From Endozoicomonas numazuensis (GTDB lineage: Bacteria > Pseudomonadota > Gammaproteobacteria > Pseudomonadales > Endozoicomonadaceae): DNA of 64,000 bases. The DNA is taken from the NCBI RefSeq assembly GCF_000722635.1, contig NZ_JOKH01000009.1, forward strand, positions 1-64,000, in the 5' to 3' direction. Below are positions 1-8,396 of this stretch, piece after piece (positions within the stretch are counted from its first letter, which is position 1; every line of letters begins with the position of its first letter). Both the position numbers and the translations under genes were made by a program. The notes under the pieces were generated by a model. The model did no database searches. It saw nothing but the letters and a program-made list of their open reading frames with translations, and was not told the DNA's origin.

Positions 1-76
1 TTGCTTAAATAGGTCAACTATTCGCACAAATTCAGTGAAAAAGCTGACTCGTTCTACTGAATTTTATGCTCGGACG

Positions 77-98
77 CTATTCTCGGTCAGCCTCCTAG
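77..98. repeat. REP-like hairpin arm at the tgpA stop codon
   Basis: These 22 bases are the exact reverse complement of the left arm of the hairpin at 4111-4132. The upstream bases 68-82 also match 4136-4150. The copy overlaps the stop codon of the transglutaminase gene. Only one arm is clear here; the partner arm is degenerate or absent. It is probably one copy of a dispersed extragenic repeat family. Confidence 0.6.
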
Positions 99-2098
99 AA
101 ACCCGCCAGAAGCCGTTTAAGCTCTGCTATCTCAATATCACTTTCCTTATAAGCCGCCTTAATATAGGTCTGGCAAAAAGCCATAACAGGTTCTGCGATC
201 GAGTCATCCCATTTCGATATACGACGAGCAAAGCTTAACTCCGCCTCTCCTACTTCAGGGACAAAGCCTCTTCGAGCCATTTTTTTAAGGAAACGGCTAT
301 ATATTTTTTGCAAAGGAGATAACCTTTGGCGACGATAGAGCAGAGTTAATGACAATATGAGAAGCGTCAAACTCACACCAAAAGTCAGGACAACAGCCTG
401 CCGCCAGTAAAAGTCTTTGTCACCCAGGAGATCTCGAAGAAAGGTTTCCTGCTCATCTTTCTTGAAATTTACCACCGATCTCTGCCACTGATATTCTGCC
501 TTTTCGAAAGCAAGCCTGACTTTATTGAGAATGCCTAGTTCTCGGTAGCGATAAAGAGATAACGGACTGTCAGGTAAAAAAGTTTCGGAACCGCCTATTG
601 CAGCTTCCAGCCCTGATTCAACTCTCTGGGGAGAAACGGCAGCTGTGGGATCAAACCGAAGCCATCCCTGCCCTGCCACCCAGATTTCTGCCCAGGCATG
701 GGCATCAAACTGCCTCACCTGAATAAGGTTGCCATCTTCCTTAAACTCCCCTCCCTGATATCCACCGATTACTCGCGCAGGCACACCTGCTGATCTCATG
801 AGATAGACGAATGCTCCCGCATAGTGAGCACAGAACCCTTTCTGACCTTCAAACAAAAACTGATCAACCGAAGAAATGTCATCGTATAGAGGAGGAGATA
901 AAGTGTAATAGAAGTTATTCTGACGAAAAAATGATAGCAATTGGCCTGCCATTTTCACCGGATCCTGCCCCGACTGATTGAACACTTTTAAAGCGTATTG
1001 CCGGCTACGATCATTACCCACATCGGGAATCTGAGTATTCAACTCGGTAAGCCAGTCTGGCATAGATATCGATCGTGGTTGTGGAACCACCCCATCCATA
1101 GAATATAACAATCGACTATCAACGGGCTGATCAGCTTCCAGTCTCATAGTCCTGAAGAAAAAACTGTTTTCAGTCACAGCACCGGCAGCACCCAGGGTAT
1201 ACAGCCAGGGCCTTCCTGTCGGCTCCATCATTACTTCATATTGATACCTGCTCTCACGATTCACCCACCAGCCAGACTTTTCAGGCTGCTGGCTGATCCA
1301 GTTCGTTCGAGGTAGACCCGCTTCGGAAAATGACTGATCGGATTGCTTCCAGGTCTTACCGTCGAATTGATCCAGCACCACTGCCCGCCAGTATCTTTGA
1401 TTAGCCAACGGCACATCACCTGAGAATCGAGCGCGGAATACCAGTTCATCTGAACGACTGAGCCTGGCTATATCCCCGGGTGTCATAGCATCAGTTAAGC
1501 CGGTTCTGGCGCTGCTATCTGGCAGAGGTACAGACCAGAGTGGCCCCATACGAGGTACCAGGACAAACAAGAGAATAGTTAAGGGAACAGCCTGTAATGC
1601 CAAAGCCCCTGCAAACTTGAAACTGGAAGTAACGGGAGTAGAGCCAGAAGAACGAAACAAACCCTGCTGAGCTGCAATTAATATAAGAAGACAGAACATC
1701 AGATAGCCGGCTTGCAATAATGTCTGGGAAAACAGAACTGCGGTAGCCACCAGAAAATAGCCAATATAGACCACTACCAGAGCGTCTCTCTGGCTTCTCA
1801 TTTCCAGCAGTTTCAGAGCATACCCTGCCGCCAGAATAGAAACCGAGGATTCCAGAGAGATCAATGGTTTAAAGCTGAGACCTACCGAACCAAGAGCTAT
1901 CAAGATCAGTCCAAACCGTAACCATAAAGGCAACCAATGACCTCTACCCAGCAAAATCGCAATTCGCCACCCCGCTGAAAAGCACCCTAACAGAATGATA
2001 ATCGCAGGTACCTGTTTCCAGACTGGTAATAACACCAACAAGAGTGCTGCAATTAACCAAAGCGTTGACGCTCTGCTAACCAGTGCACTAGCTAACAT
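95..2098 (-). CDS. tgpA: TgpA-like transmembrane transglutaminase (DUF3488 + transglutaminase core)
   Basis: Inner-membrane protein of about 667 residues. It has a hydrophobic N-terminal part with several membrane segments (roughly residues 10-185), a periplasmic transglutaminase-like domain, one further membrane segment near residue 560-585 and a cytosolic tail. The papain-like triad is visible: Cys in GFCAHYAGAF (about residue 423), His in DAHAWAEIW and Asp in RFDPTAA. I chose the ATG at 2098 because GGAGG stands 5 nt upstream; the frame is open further upstream but would overlap the DUF58 gene more deeply. The order moxR, DUF58, tgpA matches the operon known in Pseudomonas, where TgpA is an essential membrane protein of unclear substrate. 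The function is inferred from family and context. Confidence 0.88.
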   Translation of the reverse strand: MLASALVSRASTLWLIAALLLVLLPVWKQVPAIIILLGCFSAGWRIAILLGRGHWLPLWLRFGLILIALGSVGLSFKPLISLESSVSILAAGYALKLLEMRSQRDALVVVYIGYFLVATAVLFSQTLLQAGYLMFCLLILIAAQQGLFRSSGSTPVTSSFKFAGALALQAVPLTILLFVLVPRMGPLWSVPLPDSSARTGLTDAMTPGDIARLSRSDELVFRARFSGDVPLANQRYWRAVVLDQFDGKTWKQSDQSFSEAGLPRTNWISQQPEKSGWWVNRESRYQYEVMMEPTGRPWLYTLGAAGAVTENSFFFRTMRLEADQPVDSRLLYSMDGVVPQPRSISMPDWLTELNTQIPDVGNDRSRQYALKVFNQSGQDPVKMAGQLLSFFRQNNFYYTLSPPLYDDISSVDQFLFEGQKGFCAHYAGAFVYLMRSAGVPARVIGGYQGGEFKEDGNLIQVRQFDAHAWAEIWVAGQGWLRFDPTAAVSPQRVESGLEAAIGGSETFLPDSPLSLYRYRELGILNKVRLAFEKAEYQWQRSVVNFKKDEQETFLRDLLGDKDFYWRQAVVLTFGVSLTLLILSLTLLYRRQRLSPLQKIYSRFLKKMARRGFVPEVGEAELSFARRISKWDDSIAEPVMAFCQTYIKAAYKESDIEIAELKRLLAGF

Positions 2099-3119
2099 GG
2101 GTGCCTCCAGATTCCTTCTTGCCGTAGGAAAATAAGGCCAAAGCTTCAAGGCACTCTTTTAAATGTTGTCGCCCAATATTAGCTGCTACCTCTTTATCAG
2201 GAAGCGACAAACAGTATGGCTTGTTGGTGGACTCACATTGCAGACACCACCCAGTCAAAACAGATAATTTTTCCTCCAGCCCTCCCCCTGGAGCAAGCTG
2301 TAATGAGAGCTTTATTTGACTCCCTATGGGCTCTTCAAACAGCTTTGTATTCAACTCATTGGTTCTTGCATAACCTTTCCAGTCAACATGACCCGAAAGA
2401 TCAGACGTTTTGTACCGCCGGAAGCCCGCAAAATCATCTTGTCCTGACTGGGTTTGAACCCCGGTTTCATCCCCAGCTCCTCTTGAGCTCGGTAAAGGAT
2501 GAGAAAAGTCAGGCTTTGGGTAAATCAAAGCCTGACTATCAAACTGTACCCAACTCCATGCCCTGCAAAACCCTAGAGGGTAAACACTTTCTACCCTCAT
2601 CCTGCCCGGCTGAAACCAACCTCTGACGTTGGCTTGAACCAGCAGCGTACTGTCCTGATTCTTTATAAATGAATAAGCTACTTGCTCATTGTCAGGCCAG
2701 CCTAATTTTACAGCGTGCCTGCTTCTACCACTCGATTGCAAAAGCAATTTAATCGGTATTAGCTCTCCTGCATGACGTGATTCAGCAGACTTGGAAACCA
2801 ATGTAATGCCTGCAAGATTCCTCCAAGTATGAAGAATCGACAACATAAACAGGCTGATCATAAAAAAGGACAACCCGAAAGCCAGGCTATTAGCGTAGTT
2901 AGCTGCAAGAATAAAAATAAGTGCGACCACTGCAAGCCAGATATACCCTCCCTTAGTAGGAAGAATAAATATCTGCTTTTGATCCAGAGTAATATGCGAT
3001 GCTGGAGGAATACGACGATCAAGCCATTTTAGATAACGCCGTTTAATTTCTAGTTTGAGCATTCGCTTAATAGCATTATTATTAATGGGTGGAGCTGACC
3101 CAAACGATCCATCTGACAC
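2088..3119 (-). CDS. DUF58 domain protein
   Basis: Protein of 343 residues with two adjacent membrane segments (about residues 58-100) and then a DUF58 region with the typical FRRYKTSDLSGHVDWKGYAR stretch, seen in VWA-related DUF58 proteins. It lies between a MoxR ATPase and a transglutaminase and overlaps the downstream tgpA by 11 bp, so the three are very probably one transcript. DUF58 proteins are thought to work with MoxR ATPases as partners in assembling envelope complexes; no substrate is known. The start is uncertain: the GTG at 3119 follows a G-rich stretch 5 bp after the moxR stop, and an ATG at 3062 (MLKLEIKRRY) is an alternative. Confidence 0.82.
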   Translation of the reverse strand: MSDGSFGSAPPINNNAIKRMLKLEIKRRYLKWLDRRIPPASHITLDQKQIFILPTKGGYIWLAVVALIFILAANYANSLAFGLSFFMISLFMLSILHTWRNLAGITLVSKSAESRHAGELIPIKLLLQSSGRSRHAVKLGWPDNEQVAYSFIKNQDSTLLVQANVRGWFQPGRMRVESVYPLGFCRAWSWVQFDSQALIYPKPDFSHPLPSSRGAGDETGVQTQSGQDDFAGFRRYKTSDLSGHVDWKGYARTNELNTKLFEEPIGSQIKLSLQLAPGGGLEEKLSVLTGWCLQCESTNKPYCLSLPDKEVAANIGRQHLKECLEALALFSYGKKESGGTHVS

Positions 3120-3123
3120 GCCA

Positions 3124-4023
3124 TTACCCCATGACTTGAGTGGTAGTCAGCAGTTCTCTGACAGACTTGCCCTGCTCTTTTACCTGCAATCTATGACCCA
3201 CCACGGCTACAAAAACAGCCTGAACATCCTCGGGAATGACGTAATCCCGGCCTTCCATCCAGGCCCAGGCCTTTGCAGCACTCATCAAAGCCAAACCCGC
3301 TCGCGGAGACAACCCTACTTTGAAATACTCTGCTTCTCTTGTCTTAGTAATCAATCTCATCACGTAGTCCAGCAACATGTCTCCAACATGCACCTGAATG
3401 ACTTCATTCTGCAATTTGATTAATTGCTCAGCAATCAGAAACGTAGACAGATTACCCAGCTCTACACGCCCAGCCTCACCTTTTAAAATAGCTTTTTCTG
3501 ACTCTGGATCAGGATAACCCAGCTCCAGCTGCATCAGAAAGCGATCAAGCTGAGACTCAGGTAAAGGGAATGTTCCCTCCTGATAAACCGGGTTTTGAGT
3601 CGCAACAACGAAAAATGGATCTGGTAGAGGTTGCCGCTGGCCATTCACTGAAACCTGACGCTCTTCCATGGCTTCAAGTAAAGCGCTTTGAGTTCTGGGT
3701 GAAGCCCGGTTGATTTCATCAGCCAGTAAGAGTTGGGAAAACACCGGTCCGGACTGAAAAACAAAGGTGGAAGTATTCTTGTCAAACACGGTGACACCAG
3801 TGATATCGGCAGGCAACAAATCACTGGTGAACTGAACACGCTGATGGCCTAAGCCCAATACTTGGGCCAAAGCATGAACCAACGTTGTTTTACCCATGCC
3901 GGGCAAGTCTTCTATCAGCAAATGACCTCTGGCTAGAAGGCAACAAACGGCAAGCCTGATCTCCTGATCTTTGCCACGAATGATCTTGCTCAGAGCATGA
4001 ATACATTGATTGACTTCATTCAT
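3124..4023 (-). CDS. MoxR-family AAA+ ATPase
   Basis: A 299-residue AAA+ ATPase of the MoxR branch. The Walker A motif GMGKTTL lies near residue 41, Walker B is LLLADEINRA, and the following SPRTQSALLEAMEE and ATQNP (sensor 1) motifs are standard for the family. MoxR proteins act as chaperone-like ATPases that activate or assemble partner proteins carrying VWA or DUF58 domains. It is the first gene of the moxR-DUF58-tgpA set and is separated from the next gene by only a few bases. No strong Shine-Dalgarno sequence is visible before the ATG at 4023. Confidence 0.92.
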   Translation of the reverse strand: MNEVNQCIHALSKIIRGKDQEIRLAVCCLLARGHLLIEDLPGMGKTTLVHALAQVLGLGHQRVQFTSDLLPADITGVTVFDKNTSTFVFQSGPVFSQLLLADEINRASPRTQSALLEAMEERQVSVNGQRQPLPDPFFVVATQNPVYQEGTFPLPESQLDRFLMQLELGYPDPESEKAILKGEAGRVELGNLSTFLIAEQLIKLQNEVIQVHVGDMLLDYVMRLITKTREAEYFKVGLSPRAGLALMSAAKAWAWMEGRDYVIPEDVQAVFVAVVGHRLQVKEQGKSVRELLTTTQVMG

Positions 4024-4110
4024 TGGTAGGGATTCCGTTTTTATTCTTGATGACCCGGCTTTTTATAGAAATAAACATGACCATCAACGATGATCTATGT
4101 TTCTTGTGCT

Positions 4111-4166
4111 CTAGGAGGCTGACCGAGAATAGACAGCTCGGACGCTATTCCCAGTCAGGCTCCCAG
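4111..4166. repeat. REP-like imperfect palindrome upstream of moxR
   Basis: The left arm (4111-4132) and right arm (4145-4166) are inverted repeats matching at 18 of 22 positions around a short loop. The left arm is repeated exactly, as its reverse complement, at 77-98. It lies between the moxR start and the metZ end. There is no T-tract, so a simple terminator is less likely than a dispersed REP element. Confidence 0.65.
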
Positions 4167-4230
4167 GCTGTTTTATCGGCCAAATGACGCAAAAGAACAG
4201 AATTCCTTTTCTGCTCCAGACTGACTTGGC

Positions 4231-5430
4231 TTAAAGCTGCGCCAATCCTTTTTCGAGATCTGTTTTCAAATCTTCAAAATTTTCAAGACCTACAGCTACC
4301 CTGATCAGATTTTCTGAAATACCTGCTCTTGCCTTATCTTCATCAGAGAGGCGACAGTGGGTAGTCGTTGCCGGGTGAGTAATAGTCGTTCGGGTATCAC
4401 CCAGATTGGCTGTTCTGGAAATAAAGGATACAGCATCCATCACTTTCCAGGCTTGCTCTCTACCACCTTTTACTTCAAATGCGAGCACACCACCAAACGC
4501 TTTTTGCTGACGCTTGGCCAGACTATGACCCGGATGAGATTCAAGACCACTGTAATGCACTTTTTCAACAGAAGGATGCTCTTCCAACCATTGGGCCAGT
4601 GCCATGGCATTTCTACAGTGCGCTTCCATTCTCAGGTTAAGAGTTTCGAGAGCCTTATAGAAGTTCCATGCATTAAATGGACTCATGGAGGCACCCGCAG
4701 CCCGCTGCCATAAGTGCATCTCGTTGATTAGCTCTTTACGTCCCACAGCCACACCGCCCATGCAACGACCCTGACCGTCAATAAATTTGGTCGTAGAATG
4801 AACGACAATATCAGCACCAAGCTTTAGAGGCTGCTGCAAAGCGGGTGTGCAAAAACAGTTATCCACCATCAGTAACGCATCGTTCTCATGGGCAATAGAA
4901 GCCATGATTTCCAGATCAACTACTTCTCCTAATGGGTTGGACGGCGTTTCAAGAAAAAGTAAGCGTGTTTCTGGGCGCATGGCATCTCGCCACTGCTGAT
5001 AATCTGTAAAGTCTACAAAGGTCGTTTTAACCCCAAACTTATCCAGATACTTGGCAAAAACAGTTACTGTAGTACCAAAAACACTGCGTGAACAAATGAC
5101 ATGATCACCTGCTTTCAGCAGCCCCATGCACATACCCAGAATCGCTGCCATACCAGAAGAAGCCGCACAAGCCAGCTCGCCCCCTTCAAGGGCAGCCATG
5201 CGATCTTCAAACATTTTTACTGAAGGGTTGGTGTACCGTGAGTAAACATTACCTTCTTCATCACCCGCGAATACTGCCTGAGCCTGCTCAGCACTGTCAT
5301 AGGTAAAACTGGAAGTCAGGTAAATGGCTTCACTGTGTTCTCTTTCACCGCTGCGGATAACGCCAGTCCTGATAGCCTGGGTTTCGAATGCCCATTGATC
5401 CTGGTGGTTACTCACGTCGTTGTCTTTCAT
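4231..5430 (-). CDS. metZ: O-succinylhomoserine sulfhydrylase
   Basis: A 399-residue PLP enzyme of the Cys/Met metabolism family. It makes homocysteine from O-succinylhomoserine and sulfide, the direct sulfhydrylation route of methionine synthesis. The PLP-binding lysine is in HSTTKFIDGQGR, the cofactor aspartate in LLMVDNCFCTPALQQP, and the family signatures SSGMAAI and ISRTANLGDTRTTITHPATTTH are intact. In Pseudomonas metZ follows purF directly. Here the same neighbourhood is kept, but an exonuclease gene and a group II intron stand between them. MetB or MetC activity is less likely given this gene order, but substrate choice cannot be proven from sequence. Confidence 0.9.
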   Translation of the reverse strand: MKDNDVSNHQDQWAFETQAIRTGVIRSGEREHSEAIYLTSSFTYDSAEQAQAVFAGDEEGNVYSRYTNPSVKMFEDRMAALEGGELACAASSGMAAILGMCMGLLKAGDHVICSRSVFGTTVTVFAKYLDKFGVKTTFVDFTDYQQWRDAMRPETRLLFLETPSNPLGEVVDLEIMASIAHENDALLMVDNCFCTPALQQPLKLGADIVVHSTTKFIDGQGRCMGGVAVGRKELINEMHLWQRAAGASMSPFNAWNFYKALETLNLRMEAHCRNAMALAQWLEEHPSVEKVHYSGLESHPGHSLAKRQQKAFGGVLAFEVKGGREQAWKVMDAVSFISRTANLGDTRTTITHPATTTHCRLSDEDKARAGISENLIRVAVGLENFEDLKTDLEKGLAQL

Positions 5431-5620
5431 TTCTGATCCTGATTACGAGCCTACTGCTTAAAGGCTCTGGGTATCTGCCAATCCTTAGCTTTCCAATATA
5501 AGTTTGGAAACTATCAGACAAGCAAGCCCCAGATGGCTGACAAGATGCCAAAGATAACGAAAAAAACCGATCGTTGACAGTAAAAATACCCATAAAACCG
5601 ATAGCAAGAGCAGGAAAGAA

Positions 5621-5648
5621 CCATAAATCAGAGAAGCCGGATTTATGG
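5621..5648. promoter_or_regulatory. Perfect 9-bp inverted repeat between metZ and the exonuclease gene
   Basis: CCATAAATC at 5621-5629 is repeated in inverse orientation at 5640-5648 with a 10-nt gap. It stands in the 312-bp gap between the divergently transcribed metZ and the exonuclease gene. The gap holds no credible gene. Without a T-tract it looks more like an operator or a chance palindrome than a terminator. Confidence 0.35.
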
Positions 5649-5742
5649 TAGTCTTGTACCCAGAAAATTGACTGACAAAGTCATTCTTTTTCTTTCAAAA
5701 TCTGAATACTTTTATAGCTCGTGGCTGCTCAGGAAAAACGGA

Positions 5743-6507
5743 ATGCCCCCTCATCTACTGTTAATTGATGCGCTTAACCTGATTCGCAGAGTTCATGCTG
5801 CGGTAAGAGCACCTGATGAAGACAGCCAGGTAGATGGTGCTGTTTCAGCCACCCTCTCATCATTAATTCGTGCCATTAAGGAAACATCTCCAACTCATTG
5901 TCTGATTGTTTTTGATGGTAACCCGCCTACTTGGAGACATGAGCTTTTTCCTGATTATAAAAAGGGTCGCAAGCCCATGCCCGACTCTCTAAGAAAAAGA
6001 CTGGGAGACTTCAATCGAGCTTTCCAAAAGATGGGAGTCAAAACTTTCAGAAAATCAGGACTTGAGGCAGATGATGTCATTGCTGCAATAGCTTCAAAAG
6101 CCTCAAAAGCAGAGGTGAGAACCACCATTCTTTCAACAGATCGTATTTTCCTACAATTGCTGGCTTCACCACACATCAAGTTACGAGATCATTTTCAGAA
6201 GCTTGATTATCAAGGACAGAACGTACAAAACCTTTATGGTTTTGGCGCTGACAAGCTGACCGAATTCTGGGCCATTGCAGGCGTGGGAGATGTTCCTGGT
6301 GTTCAGGGTGTAGGCGACAAAGGAGCAACTGCCTTAATTCTGGAACACCAGACAATGAGTAATGTATTTTTACTGGCAGAGGATGCCAAGGGTGCGGCGG
6401 GAAAGGTTATCAAACAAAAAGACCAGGCACTACTGAGTTTAAAACTGGCTACACTGGCTTGTGATATTGAGGTAGGTGTTCGGATGAAAGACTTGAGATC
6501 GGGATAG
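5743..6507 (+). CDS. xni: ExoIX/Xni-type 5'-3' exonuclease (flap endonuclease-like)
   Basis: About 254 residues, close to the length of E. coli ExoIX (251). It corresponds to the stand-alone 5'-nuclease domain related to the N-terminus of DNA polymerase I. Visible features are the N-terminal LLIDALNLIRR with the first metal aspartate, GLEADDVIA, STDRIFLQLL, and the helix-hairpin-helix region GVGDVPGVQGVGDKGA. I chose the ATG at 5743 (AGGAA upstream, conserved N-terminus right after it); the frame opens 75 nt earlier without conservation. The last codons are altered: the inferred 3' end of the group II intron supplies the TAG stop, so the pre-insertion protein was probably about nine residues longer. 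Role: DNA repair or flap processing, from the family. Confidence 0.85.
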   Translation: MPPHLLLIDALNLIRRVHAAVRAPDEDSQVDGAVSATLSSLIRAIKETSPTHCLIVFDGNPPTWRHELFPDYKKGRKPMPDSLRKRLGDFNRAFQKMGVKTFRKSGLEADDVIAAIASKASKAEVRTTILSTDRIFLQLLASPHIKLRDHFQKLDYQGQNVQNLYGFGADKLTEFWAIAGVGDVPGVQGVGDKGATALILEHQTMSNVFLLAEDAKGAAGKVIKQKDQALLSLKLATLACDIEVGVRMKDLRSG

Positions 6508-6538
6508 GACGTAGCCTCACGGCTACGCTCCTCCCACA

Positions 6539-6568
6539 ACACCCAGCATACGGGTCCGTACTGGGCGT
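6539..6568 (-). ncRNA. Group II intron domain V hairpin
   Basis: On the minus strand ACGCCCAG (6561-6568) pairs with CTGGGTGT (6539-6546), with an inner TACG/CGTA stem. This is the catalytic domain V of the intron. It lies about 10 bp downstream of the reverse transcriptase stop codon at 6578, as usual. Confidence 0.75.
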
Positions 6569-6577
6569 TTCGGCCAG

Positions 6578-7903
6578 TTAAGCGGCCAACAATCTGATTA
6601 AACCTAACTTATCAAACCAACTATTGGGTAGCGCCATGTGTAACGCAGGACTCCGGCTCACTCGCCAATGTCCTTTTCCTGAAGCTACCGTTTGCCTTGT
6701 CAGTTTGTCACTGATTCCCTGCTTTCGCAGTTCCTTGTACCGCTTTGGGCTTCTCTTCCATTGATACCAGAGCAGACTTCGCAACCGCCTTCTTATCCAA
6801 CAGTCAAAGTGTTCAAACTCTGTGTGGGTTTCTACTTCTCGGAAGTAGTTCTTCCATCCCTGCAAGTACCTGTTGAGTCCTTCCAGCCTCTGCTCAAGGG
6901 ATCGACCTCCCTTTCGGGTTAGCTGTCTGATTTTATCCTTGAAGCGCTTGCCACTCTTTGTCGCAAGGGTTTTCCTGCCGTCTCGGGTAAAACTGTACCC
7001 CAGAAAGGGGCGCTTCCATGCCCGATCAACCGCGCTCTTTGTGTGATTGACTTTCAGTTTCATTTTACCCTCGATCAGCTTGACCAGACTGGCCATCACC
7101 CTTTCCCCTGCCTTCTTACTTTTAACAAACACACGACAGTCGTCAGCGTACCGAACAAATCGCAGACCTCGATTTTCGAGCGTTCTGTCAAGTTCGTCCA
7201 ATACTATGTTTGAAAGTACAGGAGACAGGGGACCTCCCTGTGGCACACCCTCCGCTTGCGGTTTTACCAGCCCGTTTTCCATCACTCCGGACTTCAGGAA
7301 TCGACGAATCAAACGCAATACATCCTTGTCCTCTATATGCTCTGCCAACTTTGCCATCAGTCGATCATGGTTGACCCGGTCGAAAAACTTCGACAAATCA
7401 ATATCCACCACCCAGTTGTAACCATCCTTCATATACAACTGAGCCTGACTGATAGCCTGATGTGCAGACCTATAGGGCCTAAATCCGTAGCTGTAAGCCG
7501 AGAACCTTGGCTCCCACTCTGCCTGCAATACTTGTTGTATTGCCTGCTGCACCATTCGATCAAGAGCTGTTGGTATACCCAACTTTCGCTCTCCTCCGTC
7601 CGGCTTGGGAATCAGAACTCTTCTTACTGGAGTGGGTTTCCACAACCCTCTGCTCAAACACTGCCTCAGTTGACGACCATGCCCTTGTAAATACGTGAAC
7701 AGGTCTTCCACTGTCATGCGGTCAATGCCTGCCGCTCCTTTGTTGCGTTTTACTCGCTGAAAGGCTTTCTTCAGATTATTGGGGTGGGCGATGCGTGCCA
7801 TCAGGCTTGCATCGCTTGCCGGGCTTTCGTAATCCTGTGATGCCGACACAACCTCAGCCCTCATAACGTCGCAGCCTCCGGTTCCGCCGTGACCACTTGG
7901 CAT
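6578..7903 (-). CDS. ltrA: Group II intron reverse transcriptase/maturase
   Basis: A 441-residue intron-encoded protein. The reverse transcriptase fingers and palm are intact: NKGAAGIDRMTVEDL, the SYGFRPYRSAHQAI motif, DIDLSKFFDRVNHD, GVPQGGPLSPVLSNIVLDEL and the catalytic FVRYADD. A maturase (X) domain follows, with the RLEGLNRYLQGWKNYF motif and a short C-terminus ending SPALHMALPNSWFDKLGL. No HNH endonuclease domain is seen, as in class C introns. The protein splices its host RNA and drives retrohoming. The reading frame has no interruption, so the intron may still be active. Confidence 0.93.
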   Translation of the reverse strand: MPSGHGGTGGCDVMRAEVVSASQDYESPASDASLMARIAHPNNLKKAFQRVKRNKGAAGIDRMTVEDLFTYLQGHGRQLRQCLSRGLWKPTPVRRVLIPKPDGGERKLGIPTALDRMVQQAIQQVLQAEWEPRFSAYSYGFRPYRSAHQAISQAQLYMKDGYNWVVDIDLSKFFDRVNHDRLMAKLAEHIEDKDVLRLIRRFLKSGVMENGLVKPQAEGVPQGGPLSPVLSNIVLDELDRTLENRGLRFVRYADDCRVFVKSKKAGERVMASLVKLIEGKMKLKVNHTKSAVDRAWKRPFLGYSFTRDGRKTLATKSGKRFKDKIRQLTRKGGRSLEQRLEGLNRYLQGWKNYFREVETHTEFEHFDCWIRRRLRSLLWYQWKRSPKRYKELRKQGISDKLTRQTVASGKGHWRVSRSPALHMALPNSWFDKLGLIRLLAA

Positions 7904-8360
7904 GAGTTCCAGTGTTTGCTGGATTTGTCTGCGTCCGGTGTATCGAATAACAGAAACTATTCACCACTCTGTACCGTTCAGGCCTTCACTGACATTCGCC
8001 AGCTACTATGCCGTCTGCTGACTTCTGTATGGCGATCAGACCACCTTACGATAGCCTCAGTCCGAAATATCAGACACCACACAGACCTCCCGAGGTAAGT
8101 CACACCGCCTTCGCCGCACAACCGCCAGATCTACTGCCTGAGTGTCCGGATGAGTATGGACTTCGTCATCATACGCTGACTCGTCCTCACGCAGACAGCC
8201 TCATATCTGATTTCTGTTCGTCGGCTCGCGGTTTTGCTCCACACTGCCTTCAGCCTGCACCTCACGATACAAACCTTGTGCTTCGCTAGTCCTTCGCCCT
8301 CATCTGGCTGGACAGGGGACTTTCACCCCCAAGCTGTGTGACATGCTCGGCACACGTATG

Positions 8361-8384
8361 AGCCAGCTTCAGAAGAAGCTGGCT
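8361..8384 (-). terminator. purF terminator hairpin, interrupted by the intron
   Basis: On the minus strand AGCCAGCTTC and GAAGCTGGCT form a perfect 10-bp stem with a TTCT loop, about 12 bp after the purF stop codon. The expected T-tract is missing because the group II intron begins a few bases after the stem. The stem still overlaps what would have been the end of the convergent exonuclease gene before insertion. Confidence 0.75.
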
Positions 8385-8396
8385 GAGAAGAATGTA

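Larger units (their letters stand above)
6504..8355 (-). mobile_element. Group II intron (IIC-like), complete, about 1.85 kb
   Basis: On the minus strand the element starts with GTGTG at 8355, followed by the typical 5' segment in which GGGGGTGAAAGTCCCC can be read. It contains an intron reverse transcriptase gene and ends with domain V (stem 6539-6546 with 6561-6568, including a CGC triad) and a domain VI-like hairpin, closing in CCTAT at 6504. It stands directly behind a strong terminator stem downstream of purF, which is the known target preference of group IIC introns. The exact 3' boundary is set by the AY rule and could be off by one or two bases. Confidence 0.85.

Noticed and set aside
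8008-8289. Plus-strand open frames inside the intron
   Set aside because: This is structured intron RNA upstream of the reverse transcriptase; the frames are shadows.
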